Shown: positions 42,426 to 53,355, counted from the first letter of the stretch. The stretch is 64,000 bases of DNA from Pseudomonadota bacterium (GCA_018241685.1 JAFEDJ010000046.1:107472-171471), one strand, 5' to 3'. The notes: generated by a model from the sequence alone, not told the origin. Program-made: numbers and translations.

Positions 42426-42668
42426 ATGTGTCTCGCAATCCCGACCCGCGTGGTCGAACTCCTGCCCGACGGCCAGGCCCTGGTGGACCTGGGCGGCGTG
42501 CGCAAGACGATTTCCCTTGAACTGGTGGATGACGTGCTGCCCGGCGACTACGTGATCGTCCACGTAGGTTACGCGCTGACCCGCCTCGACCCGGAGGAGG
42601 CCGAGCGCACGCTGGCGCTGATGAAGGAAGCCGGCATCGACGTGGCCGGCGAGGCGGCATCCGCATGA
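42426..42668 (+). CDS. hypC: Hydrogenase maturation chaperone HypC
   Basis: 80 residues, MCLAIPTRVVELLPDG with catalytic Cys2. It shuttles the Fe(CN)2CO unit from HypD to apo-HupL. A strong ribosome site AGGAAGGA precedes the ATG; its last four bases overlap hypD. Confidence 0.95.
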   Translation: MCLAIPTRVVELLPDGQALVDLGGVRKTISLELVDDVLPGDYVIVHVGYALTRLDPEEAERTLALMKEAGIDVAGEAASA

Positions 42669-43804
42669 AGTACGTGGACGAATTCCGCGACGGGGAGGTC
42701 GCCCGCGGCCTCGCCGAGGCCATCGCCCGCGAGGCGCGGCCGGACCGGCGCTATGCCTTCATGGAGTTCTGCGGCGGCCATACCCACGCGATCTCCCGCT
42801 ACGGCGTGGCCGACCTGTTGCCGCCGCAGGTGCGCATGATCCACGGCCCCGGCTGCCCGGTGTGCGTGCTGCCCATCGGCCGCATCGACCAGGCCATCGG
42901 CCTGGCGCTGGAGCATGGCGTCACCGTGTGCACCTACGGCGACACTCTGCGCGTGCCGGCCTCCGGCGGCTTGTCGATGCTGCGTGCGAGAGCGAAGGGC
43001 GCCGACATCCGCATGATCTATTCGGCGGCCGATGCCCTGGCGCTGGCGCAGAAGGAGCCCCAGCGGCAGGTGGTGTTCTTCGCCATCGGCTTCGAGACCA
43101 CCACGCCGCCCACCGCGCTGGTGATCCGCCAGGCCGCCCAGTTGGGCCTGAAGAATTTCAGCGTGTTGTGCTGCCACGTGCTGACGCCGTCGGCGATCAC
43201 CGCGATCCTCGAGTCGCCGGAGGTGCGTGAGCTGGGCACGGTGCCGCTCGACGGTTTCGTCGGGCCGGCCCACGTCAGCACGGTGATCGGCAGCCGGCCC
43301 TATGCGCACTTCGCCGAGGAGTATCGCAAGCCGGTGGTGATCGCCGGCTTCGAGCCCCTCGACGTGATGCAGGCGATCCGCATGCTGGTGCGCCAGGTGA
43401 ACGAGGGCCGGGCCGAAGTCGAGAACGAGTTCTCCCGCGCCGTCAGCGAAGACGGCAATCTGAAGGCCCAGGCCCTGGTATCGGAGATCTTCGAGCTGCG
43501 CCGCGATTTCGAATGGCGCGGGCTGGGAACGGTGCCCTATTCGGCGCTGCGCATCCGCGAGCGCTTTGCCGATTTCGATGCGGAGGCGCGTTTTGGCTTG
43601 CGTTACCAAGGCGTGCCGGACCACAAGTCCTGCGAATGCGGGGCCATCCTGCGCGGCGTCAAAACGCCCTTGGACTGCAAGCTGTTCGGTACGGTGTGTA
43701 CGCCGGAGACGCCGATGGGCTCCTGCATGGTGTCGTCCGAAGGGGCTTGCGCGGCCCATTACACCTACGGCCGCTTCCGCGATATTCCGGTTGTTGCTGC
43801 ATGA
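42665..43804 (+). CDS. hypD: Fe(CN)2CO scaffold protein HypD
   Basis: 379-residue [4Fe-4S] protein carrying the growing iron-diatomic ligand complex. Conserved FMEFCGGHTHAISRYG, HGPGCPVCVLP, FAIGFETTTPPTA, and the C-terminal cluster CECGAILRG...CKLFGTVCTPETPMGSCMVSSEGAC. It is the last gene before a 160-bp lower-GC gap and the FIST receptor. Confidence 0.96.
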   Translation: MKYVDEFRDGEVARGLAEAIAREARPDRRYAFMEFCGGHTHAISRYGVADLLPPQVRMIHGPGCPVCVLPIGRIDQAIGLALEHGVTVCTYGDTLRVPASGGLSMLRARAKGADIRMIYSAADALALAQKEPQRQVVFFAIGFETTTPPTALVIRQAAQLGLKNFSVLCCHVLTPSAITAILESPEVRELGTVPLDGFVGPAHVSTVIGSRPYAHFAEEYRKPVVIAGFEPLDVMQAIRMLVRQVNEGRAEVENEFSRAVSEDGNLKAQALVSEIFELRRDFEWRGLGTVPYSALRIRERFADFDAEARFGLRYQGVPDHKSCECGAILRGVKTPLDCKLFGTVCTPETPMGSCMVSSEGACAAHYTYGRFRDIPVVAA

Positions 43805-43894
43805 TGGAGCGCTTTCGCCAAGTCCTTGTCCCGAAAGGGAACAATTGCTTGAGGCGACCGCTATTGGTCAGTGATTTATTACCTAAAACAGGGT

Positions 43895-43921
43895 TAAATC
43901 TCGTCTCGCTGCGGCCGATAA
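43895..43921 (+). promoter_or_regulatory. Sigma-28 (FliA) promoter of the FIST chemoreceptor
   Basis: TAAATCTC (43895-43902), exactly 11 bp, then a perfect GCCGATAA (43914-43921). It lies 43 bp before the receptor ATG, in the only sizable gap of the hyp cluster. Confidence 0.82.
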
Positions 43922-43964
43922 GCCGCCATACGGCCTGTTCGAAGCCGTGCAAGGAGACAAGAAG

Positions 43965-45995
43965 ATGAACCTGTTCAAAAGTCTGCGGGGAGCGCCGGCC
44001 CCGGGTGTGGTGACCCTGCAATGCCGTGCGTCCGAGGTCGCTCAACGCCTCGCGTCCGCAGTCATCGCACCGACCTTCGTCGGCGGCTACGTGTCGCCCC
44101 ACGTGGATATCGACCAGGTTGCCCGCGCCGTGACCGCCCGTTTCCCGGGCGTGCCGGTGATGTTGTGTTCCACTGCTGGCGAGCTGTGTGGCGAGACCGA
44201 TAATCTGTACTGCCACACCGGCGAGCACTGGGACCGGGTGGTGCTGCAGTGCTTCGACGCCTCGCTGATCGCCCGCGCCCAGGTGGTGGCCGTGCCGCTG
44301 GCCTGCGAGGACCTGCGCCGTGGCAAGTCCGAGGTGCCGGTGAAGGAGCGCCTCGCGCGTATCGCCCGCAACATCGAAGCGGTGCGCCTGGACATGGACA
44401 TCGACTACCGGGACACGCTGGCCTATGTGCTGTTCGACGGCCTGTCGGCGTCCGAGTCCTTCTTCATGGAGGCGCTCTACGATTCCGGGCGTTTCCCGTG
44501 CCTGTTCGTCGGTGGCTCGGCCGGCGGCAAGTTCGACTTCAAGAACACCTGGATCCACGACGGCAATCGCCGCCTGGAGAACCACGCGCTGATCGCCTTC
44601 CTGAAGGTGGCCAAGGGCACCCGCTTCGGGGTGCTGAAGAGCCAGAACTTCGTGCCGGATGGTCCGCGCTTCCCGGTCATCGGCGCTTCGCTGGAGCAGC
44701 GCTACGTCAGCCAGGTGATCGCCGCCGACGGCCGCATCGTGCCCTTCATCGACGCGCTGTGCAGCCACTTCCGCTGCGACCCGGCCCAACTGGAAGGCAA
44801 GCTGGCCGATTATTCCTTCGCGATCCAGGTCGGAAAGGAGATCTTCGTCCGCTCGGTGGTAAACGTGGACGTGCGTGCCGGCCGCGTTAATTTCTACTGC
44901 GACATCTCGCCGGGTGAGGAGCTCATGCTGGTCCGCCGGACCGGCCTGGTACAGAGCACGGAGCAGGATTTCCGCAACTTCATGGCCGGCAAGCCCGGCG
45001 CGCCGGTGGCCGGCATCCTCAATGACTGCATCCTGCGCCGCCTCTACAACGACAAGGAGCTGTCCCGCGTCGGCAGCGCGCTGCCGTGCAAGCAGATGGC
45101 GGGCTTCTCGACCTTTGGCGAGATCCTCGGCCTCAACCTGAACCAGACCCTCACCGCGGTGTTCTTCTTCCGCGTGCCGGAAGGAACGCCCTTCCGCGAC
45201 GACTACGTGGACAACTTCGTCGCCCACTACGGCGAGTTCAAGGCCTTCTTCCTGCGTCGCCAGAGCGCCAAGCTGACCGGCCTGTCGCGGGTCATCGTCA
45301 AGCAGATCGCCGACTACCAGGCCGAAGCCTTCGACAGCCAGCTCGACCCGTCGAACTTCGACGACAACATCGCGCTGGTGGTGCACGGCCTCAACAGCCT
45401 TGGGCAGACGTTGCAGTCGTCCCATTCCCTCCGCGACCAGATGGCCCACCAACTGGAGAGCTGTGCCGGCGACCTGTATTCCTCGGTGGGGGCGTTGTCC
45501 GAGCATATCGACGAGCAGGAGAGGGTGGTGAACGCCGCGGGCGGCACGGTCAGCGAGCTGACCCACCAGGCTGCCGACAGCGCCGACAGCGCGCGCAAGC
45601 TGGCCCAGGCCAGTGGCCGTATCCAGGGCGTCGTGGAAGTGATCCAGCAGATCGCTGACCAGACCAACCTGCTGGCGTTGAACGCGGCGATCGAAGCCGC
45701 GCGGGCCGGCGAGGCCGGCCGCGGTTTCGCAGTGGTGGCTGACGAAGTGCGCAAGCTCGCCGAGAAGTCCCGCGCCAGCGCCGGCGAGATCGGCACCGAC
45801 ATCTCCACGCTGGCCAGTGAGATCGGCCGCGTCGCGCAGGAGATCGAGCGCCAGGCCGGCGACGTGTCCAACCTGTCCGGCATGCTGACCGACATCCAGG
45901 CCTTCAGCGGCAAGACCTCCGAGACGGCCGGCCACACCAAGGCGGTGGCCGACACCCTCAAACACCTGACCGAGAGCCAACTGACCCGGGCCTGA
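43965..45995 (+). CDS. Soluble chemoreceptor with FIST sensory domain
   Basis: 676 residues with no signal or TM helix. The N-terminal half (about 30-390) is FIST N plus FIST C, seen as STAGELCGETD, LFVGGSAGGKFDF and the GSALPCKQMAGFSTFGEILG end block. The C-terminal half is a chemoreceptor signalling domain (about 480-665) with QTNLLALNAAIEAARAGEAGRGFAVVADEVRKLAEKSRAS. FIST domains are proposed to bind small ligands such as amino acids; here the ligand is unknown. ATG with AAGGAG. It is placed between hypD and hypE, with its own sigma-28 promoter, suggesting co-expression with flagella. Confidence 0.88.
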   Translation: MNLFKSLRGAPAPGVVTLQCRASEVAQRLASAVIAPTFVGGYVSPHVDIDQVARAVTARFPGVPVMLCSTAGELCGETDNLYCHTGEHWDRVVLQCFDASLIARAQVVAVPLACEDLRRGKSEVPVKERLARIARNIEAVRLDMDIDYRDTLAYVLFDGLSASESFFMEALYDSGRFPCLFVGGSAGGKFDFKNTWIHDGNRRLENHALIAFLKVAKGTRFGVLKSQNFVPDGPRFPVIGASLEQRYVSQVIAADGRIVPFIDALCSHFRCDPAQLEGKLADYSFAIQVGKEIFVRSVVNVDVRAGRVNFYCDISPGEELMLVRRTGLVQSTEQDFRNFMAGKPGAPVAGILNDCILRRLYNDKELSRVGSALPCKQMAGFSTFGEILGLNLNQTLTAVFFFRVPEGTPFRDDYVDNFVAHYGEFKAFFLRRQSAKLTGLSRVIVKQIADYQAEAFDSQLDPSNFDDNIALVVHGLNSLGQTLQSSHSLRDQMAHQLESCAGDLYSSVGALSEHIDEQERVVNAAGGTVSELTHQAADSADSARKLAQASGRIQGVVEVIQQIADQTNLLALNAAIEAARAGEAGRGFAVVADEVRKLAEKSRASAGEIGTDISTLASEIGRVAQEIERQAGDVSNLSGMLTDIQAFSGKTSETAGHTKAVADTLKHLTESQLTRA

Positions 45996-46092
45996 CCCGG
46001 CGGGCACGCCTGCGCGTGCCGTGCCGCTCGGCCCCCGAACGACACGACACGCCCATGCTGCCCTGTGAGCTCCCCACGCGCGGGGGCCGGTC

Positions 46093-46449
46093 ATGTTGAC
46101 CGGCGCCCTGCTCGGCATCGTCGAGGATGCCGCCCACGCGATCCTGACCCTCACCGACGGGGTGGATGACGCGACCCTGTTCTCCCTGCGCCTGACCCGC
46201 GACGAGGCGATCCGCCACCTGATCGTCATCGCCGACTCCCTCGGCAACCTGCCTGCCGATGCGGCGGCCGCGCTGTCGTCCCTCGATCGGGACGGCTGGG
46301 CGCTGACCGCTCGCAGCCTCCGCAGCATCCAGCGCGCCACGGTGGACGAGGCGCTGGCCTTCGGCGTGCGTTCGCTGGTGCCGGCGCTGATCCTCAACCT
46401 GCGCCGCTATCGCCGCAGCCATCCGGACCTGTTCGTGTTCAAACCCTGA
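46093..46449 (+). CDS. HepT/DUF86-like helical protein lacking the catalytic motif
   Basis: 118 residues, all-helical. The central TRDEAIRHLIVIADSLGNLP resembles the DUF86/HepT core (residues that read AVIRNLEVIGEA in typical members). The RNxxxH RNase motif expected afterwards is replaced by RSIQRATVDEA. No MNT nucleotidyltransferase partner is near. It lies between the FIST receptor and hypE; its stop is one base before the hypE ATG, so hypE translation may depend on it. The family link is tentative. Confidence 0.6.
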   Translation: MLTGALLGIVEDAAHAILTLTDGVDDATLFSLRLTRDEAIRHLIVIADSLGNLPADAAAALSSLDRDGWALTARSLRSIQRATVDEALAFGVRSLVPALILNLRRYRRSHPDLFVFKP

Positions 46450-46450
46450 T

Positions 46451-47497
46451 ATGAAAAAAGCCTACGTCCGTCCCCTCGACCTGCGCCACGGCAGCGTGGA
46501 CCTCTCCCATGGCGGCGGTGGCCGCGCGATGGTCCAGCTGATCAGCGACATCTTCGCCCGCGCCTTCGACAACGAATGGCTGCGCCGCGGCGACGACGGC
46601 GCGGTGCTGCCGGCGCCGGCGCCCGGCGAGCGCCTGGTGGTGGCCACCGACGCCCACGTGGTGTCGCCGCTGTTCTTCCCCGGCGGCGACATTGGCTGTC
46701 TGTGCGTGCACGGCACCATCAACGACGTGGCGGTGATGGGCGCCCGTCCGCTGTACCTGGCCGCCAGCTTCGTGCTCGAAGAGGGTTTCCCGCTGGCCGA
46801 GCTGCAGCGCGTGGTGCTGAGCATGGCCGCGGCGGCCAGGGAGGCCGGCGTGCCGGTGGTTACCGGCGACACCAAAGTGGTCGAGAAAGGGAAGGGCGAC
46901 GGCATCTTCATCACCACCACCGGTATCGGCGCGCTGCCGGCCGGCCGCGAGCTGTCCGGCGCCAACGCGCGGCCCGGCGACGCGGTGATCGTCTCCGGCA
47001 CCCTCGGCGACCACGGCATGGCGATCATGGCCCAGCGCGAGAACCTGGCCTTCGACTCGGCGATCCGCTCCGACACCGCCGCGCTGCACGGCCTTGCCGC
47101 CGTAGCGATGGACGCTGCGCTGGACCTGCGCCTCTTGCGCGACCCGACCCGCGGCGGCCTGGCCGCTACCCTCAACGAGATCGCCCAGCAGTCGGGCGTC
47201 GGCATCGTCCTCGACGAAGCGGCCATCCCGGTCGATCCGCAGGTGGCTGCCGCCTGTGAGTTCCTGGGCCTCGACCCGCTCAACATCGCCAACGAAGGCA
47301 AGCTGATTGCCGTCTGCCCGGCGGCGCAGGTCGACGGGCTGCTCGCTGCGCTGCGTGCCCATCCCCTCGGCGCGCGGGCAGCGAAGGTCGGCGAAGTGAT
47401 CGCCGACGACCACCGCTTCGTGCAGATGAAAACCGCCTTCGGAGGCCGCCGCATGGTGGACTGGCTGGCCGGCGAACAGCTGCCGCGGATTTGTTAA
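46451..47497 (+). CDS. hypE: Hydrogenase maturation protein HypE
   Basis: 348 residues of the PurM-like family. It dehydrates the carbamoyl group on its C-terminal Cys to thiocyanate, giving the CN ligands. The terminus is PRIC exactly as required; N-terminal DLSHGGGGRAMVQLI and GDTKVVEKGKGDG are conserved. It has been displaced from hypD by the FIST receptor and HepT-like genes. Confidence 0.96.
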   Translation: MKKAYVRPLDLRHGSVDLSHGGGGRAMVQLISDIFARAFDNEWLRRGDDGAVLPAPAPGERLVVATDAHVVSPLFFPGGDIGCLCVHGTINDVAVMGARPLYLAASFVLEEGFPLAELQRVVLSMAAAAREAGVPVVTGDTKVVEKGKGDGIFITTTGIGALPAGRELSGANARPGDAVIVSGTLGDHGMAIMAQRENLAFDSAIRSDTAALHGLAAVAMDAALDLRLLRDPTRGGLAATLNEIAQQSGVGIVLDEAAIPVDPQVAAACEFLGLDPLNIANEGKLIAVCPAAQVDGLLAALRAHPLGARAAKVGEVIADDHRFVQMKTAFGGRRMVDWLAGEQLPRIC

Positions 47498-47517
47498 CCC
47501 ACCAGGAGAGACCGACC

Positions 47518-47820
47518 ATGTACATCGCCATGAACCGTTTCCGCATCGCCCCGGGCCGCGAGGCCGAGTTCATCGACATCTGGAAGCAGCGCGAATCGCA
47601 CCTGGACGAGGTGCCGGGCTTCAAGGAGTTCCACTTGCTGCAGGGGCCGACGACGCCGGAGTTCACGCTGTTCGCGTCCCACTCGGTGTGGGAATCGGCC
47701 GCCGCCTTCGAGGCCTGGACCCGCTCCGAAGCTTTCCGCAAGGCCCACGCCGGCGCCGGCAGCAGCCGCGACATCTACCTGGGGCCGCCGCAGTTCGAGG
47801 GCTTCGAGGCCGTGTTGTAA
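47518..47820 (+). CDS. IsdG/ABM-type haem monooxygenase-like protein
   Basis: 100 residues, ferredoxin-like ABM fold. Residues resembling the IsdG catalytic set are present: Asn near the N-terminus (IAMNRFRIAPG), Trp in FEAWTRSEAF and His in RKAHAG. Start at ATG 47518 behind AGGAGA; eight bases separate it from hoxX. Members degrade haem or act on other aromatic substrates; a link to hydrogenase maturation is inferred from position only. Confidence 0.75.
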   Translation: MYIAMNRFRIAPGREAEFIDIWKQRESHLDEVPGFKEFHLLQGPTTPEFTLFASHSVWESAAAFEAWTRSEAFRKAHAGAGSSRDIYLGPPQFEGFEAVL

Positions 47821-47828
47821 ATCAAATC

Positions 47829-49555
47829 GTGCGCATCCTGCTGCTGACCCATAGTTTCAACAGCCTGACCCAGCGCCTCTTCGAGGCGCTGGCGGTGCGC
47901 GGCCACGACCTGTCGGTGGAGTTCGACATCGCCGACTCGGTCACCGAGGAGGCGGTCGCGCTGTTCCAGCCGGATGTGCTGCTGGCGCCCTTCCTCAAGC
48001 GCGCCATTTCCGAATCCCTGTGGTCGCGTCAGCTGTGCCTGATCGTCCATCCCGGCATCGTCGGCGACCGTGGCCCGTCGGCGCTGGACTGGGCGATCCA
48101 GTCCAATGCGGCGGAGTGGGGCGTCACCGTGCTGCAGGCCGAGGCGGAGATGGACGCCGGCCCGGTGTGGGGCAGTGCGACCTTTCCGATGCGGCCGGCC
48201 AAGAAGTCCAGCCTGTACCGCAACGAAGTGACCGAAGCGGCGCTGGCCGCCGTGCTGGAGGCCCTCGACCGCGTGGACGACTGGCGTGCCGGCCGCTGGC
48301 AGCCGCGCCGCGTGCAGCCCGGCGACGGCGATGTGCGGGGCGCCCTGCAGCCGCTGATGCGCCAGGCCGACCGTGCCATCGACTGGCAGCGCGACAGCCG
48401 CGCGCAGATCCTCGCCCGCCTGCGCGCGGCGGACGGTTTTCCCGGTGTGGCGGACAGCCTGTTCGGCGTGCCCTGCCACCTGTTCGACGCCCATCCGGCG
48501 CCCCTTGAGTCCGGCGCCACGCCCGGCGCGTTGCTGGCCCGGCGGGACGGCGCGGTGCTACGCGCCACCGTGGATGGGGCGGTGTGGATCGGCCACGTGA
48601 AGCGCGGCGACCGGCCGGATGCGATCAAGCTGCCGGCCACCGTGGCCTTCGCTGCTGAGGCTGCGGGCCTGCCCGAACGGTCTGTCGAGCTGTGGCGCGA
48701 CGCCACCGAGGAGGGCGCCGAGCTGCGCTACCGCGAAGAGGCGGACGGTGTCGTCGGCGTGCTGTCCTTCGATTTCTACAACGGGGCGATGGCCACCGAC
48801 CAGTGCCGCCGTCTGATCGCCGCCATCGGCTTCGCCCGCAGCCGGCCGACCCGTGTGCTGGTGCTGGAGGGCGGGGCGGATTTCTGGTCCAACGGCATCC
48901 ACCTCAACCGCATCGAGGCCGTGCAGCTGGACGGCGGTTCGGCGGCCGATGCGTCGTGGGACAACATCAACGCGATGGACGACGTGTGCCTCGCCATCCT
49001 GCAGCTCACCGACCGCCTGACGGTGGCGGCCCTGCGCGGCAATGCCGGCGCCGGCGGCTGCTTCCTGGCGTTGGCCGCCGACCACGTGTGGGCGCGCGAC
49101 GGGGTGATCCTCAACCCGCACTACAAGAACATGGGCAACCTGTACGGCTCGGAATACTGGACCTACCTGCTGCCGCGGCGGGTGGGGGCGGACGGTGCCC
49201 GCGCCATCATGGCCGCGCGCCTGCCCCTCGGTGCGCCACGGGCGGTGGAGGGCGGGCTCATCGATGCTTGCTTCGGCGCCGACCGGCCGGCCTTCGAGGC
49301 CGAGGCGCTGGCCCGCGCGACCGCGCTGGCGGATGCGCCGGACTACGCCGAGCGCCTCGCCGCCAAGCAGGCCCGCCGCGCCGCCGACGAGGCGGTGAAG
49401 CCGCTGGCTACCTACCGCGATGAAGAACTCGCCCACATGCGCCGCAATTTCTACGGCTTCGACCCCAGCTACCACGGCGCACGCTACCATTTCGTGATGA
49501 AGAGCCCCCAGTCCTGGACCCCCCGCCACCTCGCCCGCCACCGGGAGGTCGGCCG

Positions 49556-49559
<4 letters not shown>
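47829..49559 (+). CDS. hoxX: HoxX/HypX, CO-ligand synthase for aerobic hydrogenase maturation
   Basis: 576 residues. The N-terminal formyltransferase-like domain (about 1-270; VHPGIVGDRGPSALDWAI) precedes a C-terminal enoyl-CoA hydratase-like domain (about 290-540; RGNAGAGGCFLALAADHVWAR). In Ralstonia and Aquifex HypX makes the active-site CO from formyl-tetrahydrofolate through formyl-CoA. The GTG start gives VRILLLTHSFNSL, matching known N-termini. It overlaps hoxA by four bases. Confidence 0.93.
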
Positions 49560-51052
<1,493 letters not shown>

Positions 51053-51125
51053 AATGCGGGCGCACGGTGGCTGACCTTGTCTTGCCCCCACGCGTTTTAT
51101 GGCATCTGTCGTGTGGGAGACTTCG

Positions 51126-52121
51126 ATGAAGCTGCTGTGGCTGCAGTCCGGTGGTTGCGGCGGCTGCACGATGTCGTTGCTGTGCTCCGGTGCGCGGGAT
51201 CTGCCTGGCCTGCTGGCGTCGGCGGGCATCGAGCTGGCCTGGCATCCGTCCTTGTCGGAAGCCACCGGCGACGAGGTGCGTGCGCTGCTCGCCGATTTCG
51301 AGTCCGGCCGCGAGCCCCTCGACCTGTTGTGCGTCGAAGGCTCCCTGCTCACCGGCCCCAACGGCAGCGGCCGCTTCCACATGCTGGCCGGCACCGGCCG
51401 GCCGATGATCGCCTGGGTGCGCGCGCTGGCCGCCCGCGCCCGCTACACGCTGGGCATCGGTACCTGCGCGGCCTATGGCGGGATCACCGCCGCCGGCAAC
51501 AACCCGGCGGGGGCGATCGGCCTGCAGTACGACGGCCAGCATCCGGGCGGGCTGCTGGGCGTCGATTACCGCTCGGCCGCCGGCCTGCCGGTGATCAACG
51601 TAGCGGGCTGTCCGACCCACCCGGACTGGGTGGTGGATACGCTGCTGGCGTTGGCCCTCGGCCAATTCGCCGCAAACGACATGGACGCCCTCGGGCGGCC
51701 GCGTTTCTACGCGGACCAGCTGGTGCACCACGGCTGCACGCGCAACGAGTTCTACGAGTTCAAGGCCAGCGCCGAGAAACCCGGCGACCTGGGTTGCATG
51801 ATGGAGCACATGGGCTGCAAGGGCACCCAGGCCCACGCCGATTGCAACATCCGCCCGTGGAACGGTGTCGGCTCATGCACCAACGGCGGCTACCCGTGCA
51901 TCAGCTGCACCGAGCCCGGCTTCGAAGCGCCGGGCCACGCCTTTGCGCGCACGCCGAAGGTGGCGGGCATCCCGATCGGCCTGCCGTCGGACATGCCCAA
52001 AGCCTGGTTCGTCGCGCTGGCGGCCCTGTCCAAGTCGGCCACGCCGGCGCGGGTACGCCATAACGCGGTGGCCGAGACGCCGGTGGTGGCGCCGGCCATC
52101 CGCAAGATCGGCTTGAAGTAG
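51126..52121 (+). CDS. hoxB: Regulatory (H2-sensing) hydrogenase small subunit
   Basis: 331 residues, homologous to HupS but with no Tat signal or membrane tail, so cytoplasmic. Fe-S ligands: SGGCGGCTM, GTCAAYGG, AGCPTHPDW, then MGCKGTQAHADC and YPCISCTEPGF. It forms with HoxC the oxygen-tolerant sensor that signals to HoxJ. ATG at 51126 behind GGGAGA. Unusually, hoxC does not follow directly. Confidence 0.93.
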   Translation: MKLLWLQSGGCGGCTMSLLCSGARDLPGLLASAGIELAWHPSLSEATGDEVRALLADFESGREPLDLLCVEGSLLTGPNGSGRFHMLAGTGRPMIAWVRALAARARYTLGIGTCAAYGGITAAGNNPAGAIGLQYDGQHPGGLLGVDYRSAAGLPVINVAGCPTHPDWVVDTLLALALGQFAANDMDALGRPRFYADQLVHHGCTRNEFYEFKASAEKPGDLGCMMEHMGCKGTQAHADCNIRPWNGVGSCTNGGYPCISCTEPGFEAPGHAFARTPKVAGIPIGLPSDMPKAWFVALAALSKSATPARVRHNAVAETPVVAPAIRKIGLK

Positions 52122-52133
52122 GACGTGCCGGCG

Positions 52134-52601
52134 TCAGCCAGGCGAGCGCCCGTCGCGGTGTTGTGACGTGGCGGGCAGGTTGTCGCCGGACTGGCGGCGC
52201 CGGGTGTCCAGTTTGTACAGCAGCAGGTTGGCGGCGCCGATTGCCGCAGGCACCAGCCCCCAGATCGCGCGTTCGGGGCGGCGGCTGCTGACCAGCAGCG
52301 CGATGGCGATCGCGATGCCGACGGCGAGCAGCAGCACTCCGCGCCGCAGGTAGTCATCGGAAGTCCGGCTGCGGCGGCGTCCGCCGCCTCCGTCCAGCAG
52401 TTCCGGCGGCAGCGGTGGGGGTTCCATGCCCTGCGCGATGGCTGCCATGCGTTCGGCGTGAATCAGTTCGGCGATGCGGATGCGCCGGCGGTAGCGGAGG
52501 GCCGTGCCCAGGATGGCGATGCCGATGCCGAGCACGATGGCGGTAAGGGGCAGCGCGGCGCGCAGGATGGCGACCAGTTCGCTGGAGTCGTCGATGGACA
52601 T
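52134..52601 (-). CDS. DUF6249-like membrane protein
   Basis: 155 residues with a hydrophobic helix near the N-terminus (about 16-35), a basic Pro/Arg-rich loop and two further helices (about 93-112 and 118-135). It resembles small membrane proteins often found beside ECF sigma genes. Divergent from the sigma gene here, inside the split hoxB/hoxC region. Function unknown. Confidence 0.7.
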   Translation of the reverse strand: MSIDDSSELVAILRAALPLTAIVLGIGIAILGTALRYRRRIRIAELIHAERMAAIAQGMEPPPLPPELLDGGGGRRRSRTSDDYLRRGVLLLAVGIAIAIALLVSSRRPERAIWGLVPAAIGAANLLLYKLDTRRRQSGDNLPATSQHRDGRSPG

Positions 52602-52690
52602 GTGTGCATTCCTGTGTGGGTTGATGCCCTTGATACCTGGCCGGGCAGTGGCCGGTTTCGCCGCCGCCGCAGATTTTTTTGTACCCGGTT

Positions 52691-52719
52691 GAAACCGGCT
52701 TGCATGTCGGGAAGTATCA
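52691..52719 (+). promoter_or_regulatory. Possible ECF-type autoregulatory promoter
   Basis: GAAACC (52691-52696), 17 bp, GTATCA (52714-52719) just before the ECF sigma ATG. The -35 fits ECF promoters, but the short distance would give an almost leaderless transcript. Confidence 0.25.
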
Positions 52720-52725
52720 AGCGGC

Positions 52726-53343
52726 ATGGACCTCAACCCACCTCCTTCCCTGAGCCCGCCGGATTCCGACGCTGCCCGCCGCGATGCGGACATCGTCGCG
52801 CGGCTGGAGCAGGGCGACGGTGCTGCGGCTTTCGAACGGCTGGTGGCCCGCTACGAAGGGAAGGTCCATCGCCTGTGCATGGCTTTGCTGCGGGACGAGG
52901 CGCAGGCGCGGGATGCCGCCCAGGACGTGTTCCTGCGCGTGTGGCGGGCGCTGGGGACTTACGATCGCCGCAGCGCCGCGCCGTCCACCTGGTTGTACGC
53001 CATCGCCCGCAACCGCTGCCTGTCCCTGCTGGCACGGCGCGATCCGGACCATGCCTCCCTCAGCGTGCCGGAGGTGTGGGCCGAGGCGGAGGCCCAGGCC
53101 GCGCCGCCGGACATCGTTGGTGAAGGGCCGGCGGCCTTGCTCGCACGCCTGGTGGATGCGCTGCCGGTGGCCTACCGCAGCTGCCTGACGCTGTTCTACT
53201 ACGAGGACCGCTCGGTGGCCGAGGTGGCGCAGATGCTGGGCTTGCCCGACGGCACCGTGAAGACCCATCTGCACCGGGCGCGCAAGCTGCTGCTCGCCGA
53301 GTTCCAGCGCCGTGGGCTGGATGAACCGGGGCTGTGGCTGTAG
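52726..53343 (+). CDS. ECF-family RNA polymerase sigma factor
   Basis: 205 residues with region 2 (AFERLVARYEGKVHRLCMALL, DAAQDVFLRVWRALGTYD) and region 4 (LPVAYRSCLTLFYYEDRSVAEVAQMLGLPDGTVKTHLHRAR). It is followed 12 bp later by a small membrane protein that may be its anti-sigma factor. The signal and regulon are unknown. Placed between hoxB and hoxC. Confidence 0.92.
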   Translation: MDLNPPPSLSPPDSDAARRDADIVARLEQGDGAAAFERLVARYEGKVHRLCMALLRDEAQARDAAQDVFLRVWRALGTYDRRSAAPSTWLYAIARNRCLSLLARRDPDHASLSVPEVWAEAEAQAAPPDIVGEGPAALLARLVDALPVAYRSCLTLFYYEDRSVAEVAQMLGLPDGTVKTHLHRARKLLLAEFQRRGLDEPGLWL

Positions 53344-53355
53344 GAAGGAAGACGC

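Noticed and set aside
39996..42563. 855-codon minus-strand frame over hypF
   Set aside because: Shadow caused by high GC at third positions; hypF has every expected domain.
43659..46397. 912-codon minus-strand frame over the FIST receptor
   Set aside because: No recognisable domain. The plus strand encodes a clear FIST-MCP with ribosome site and promoter.
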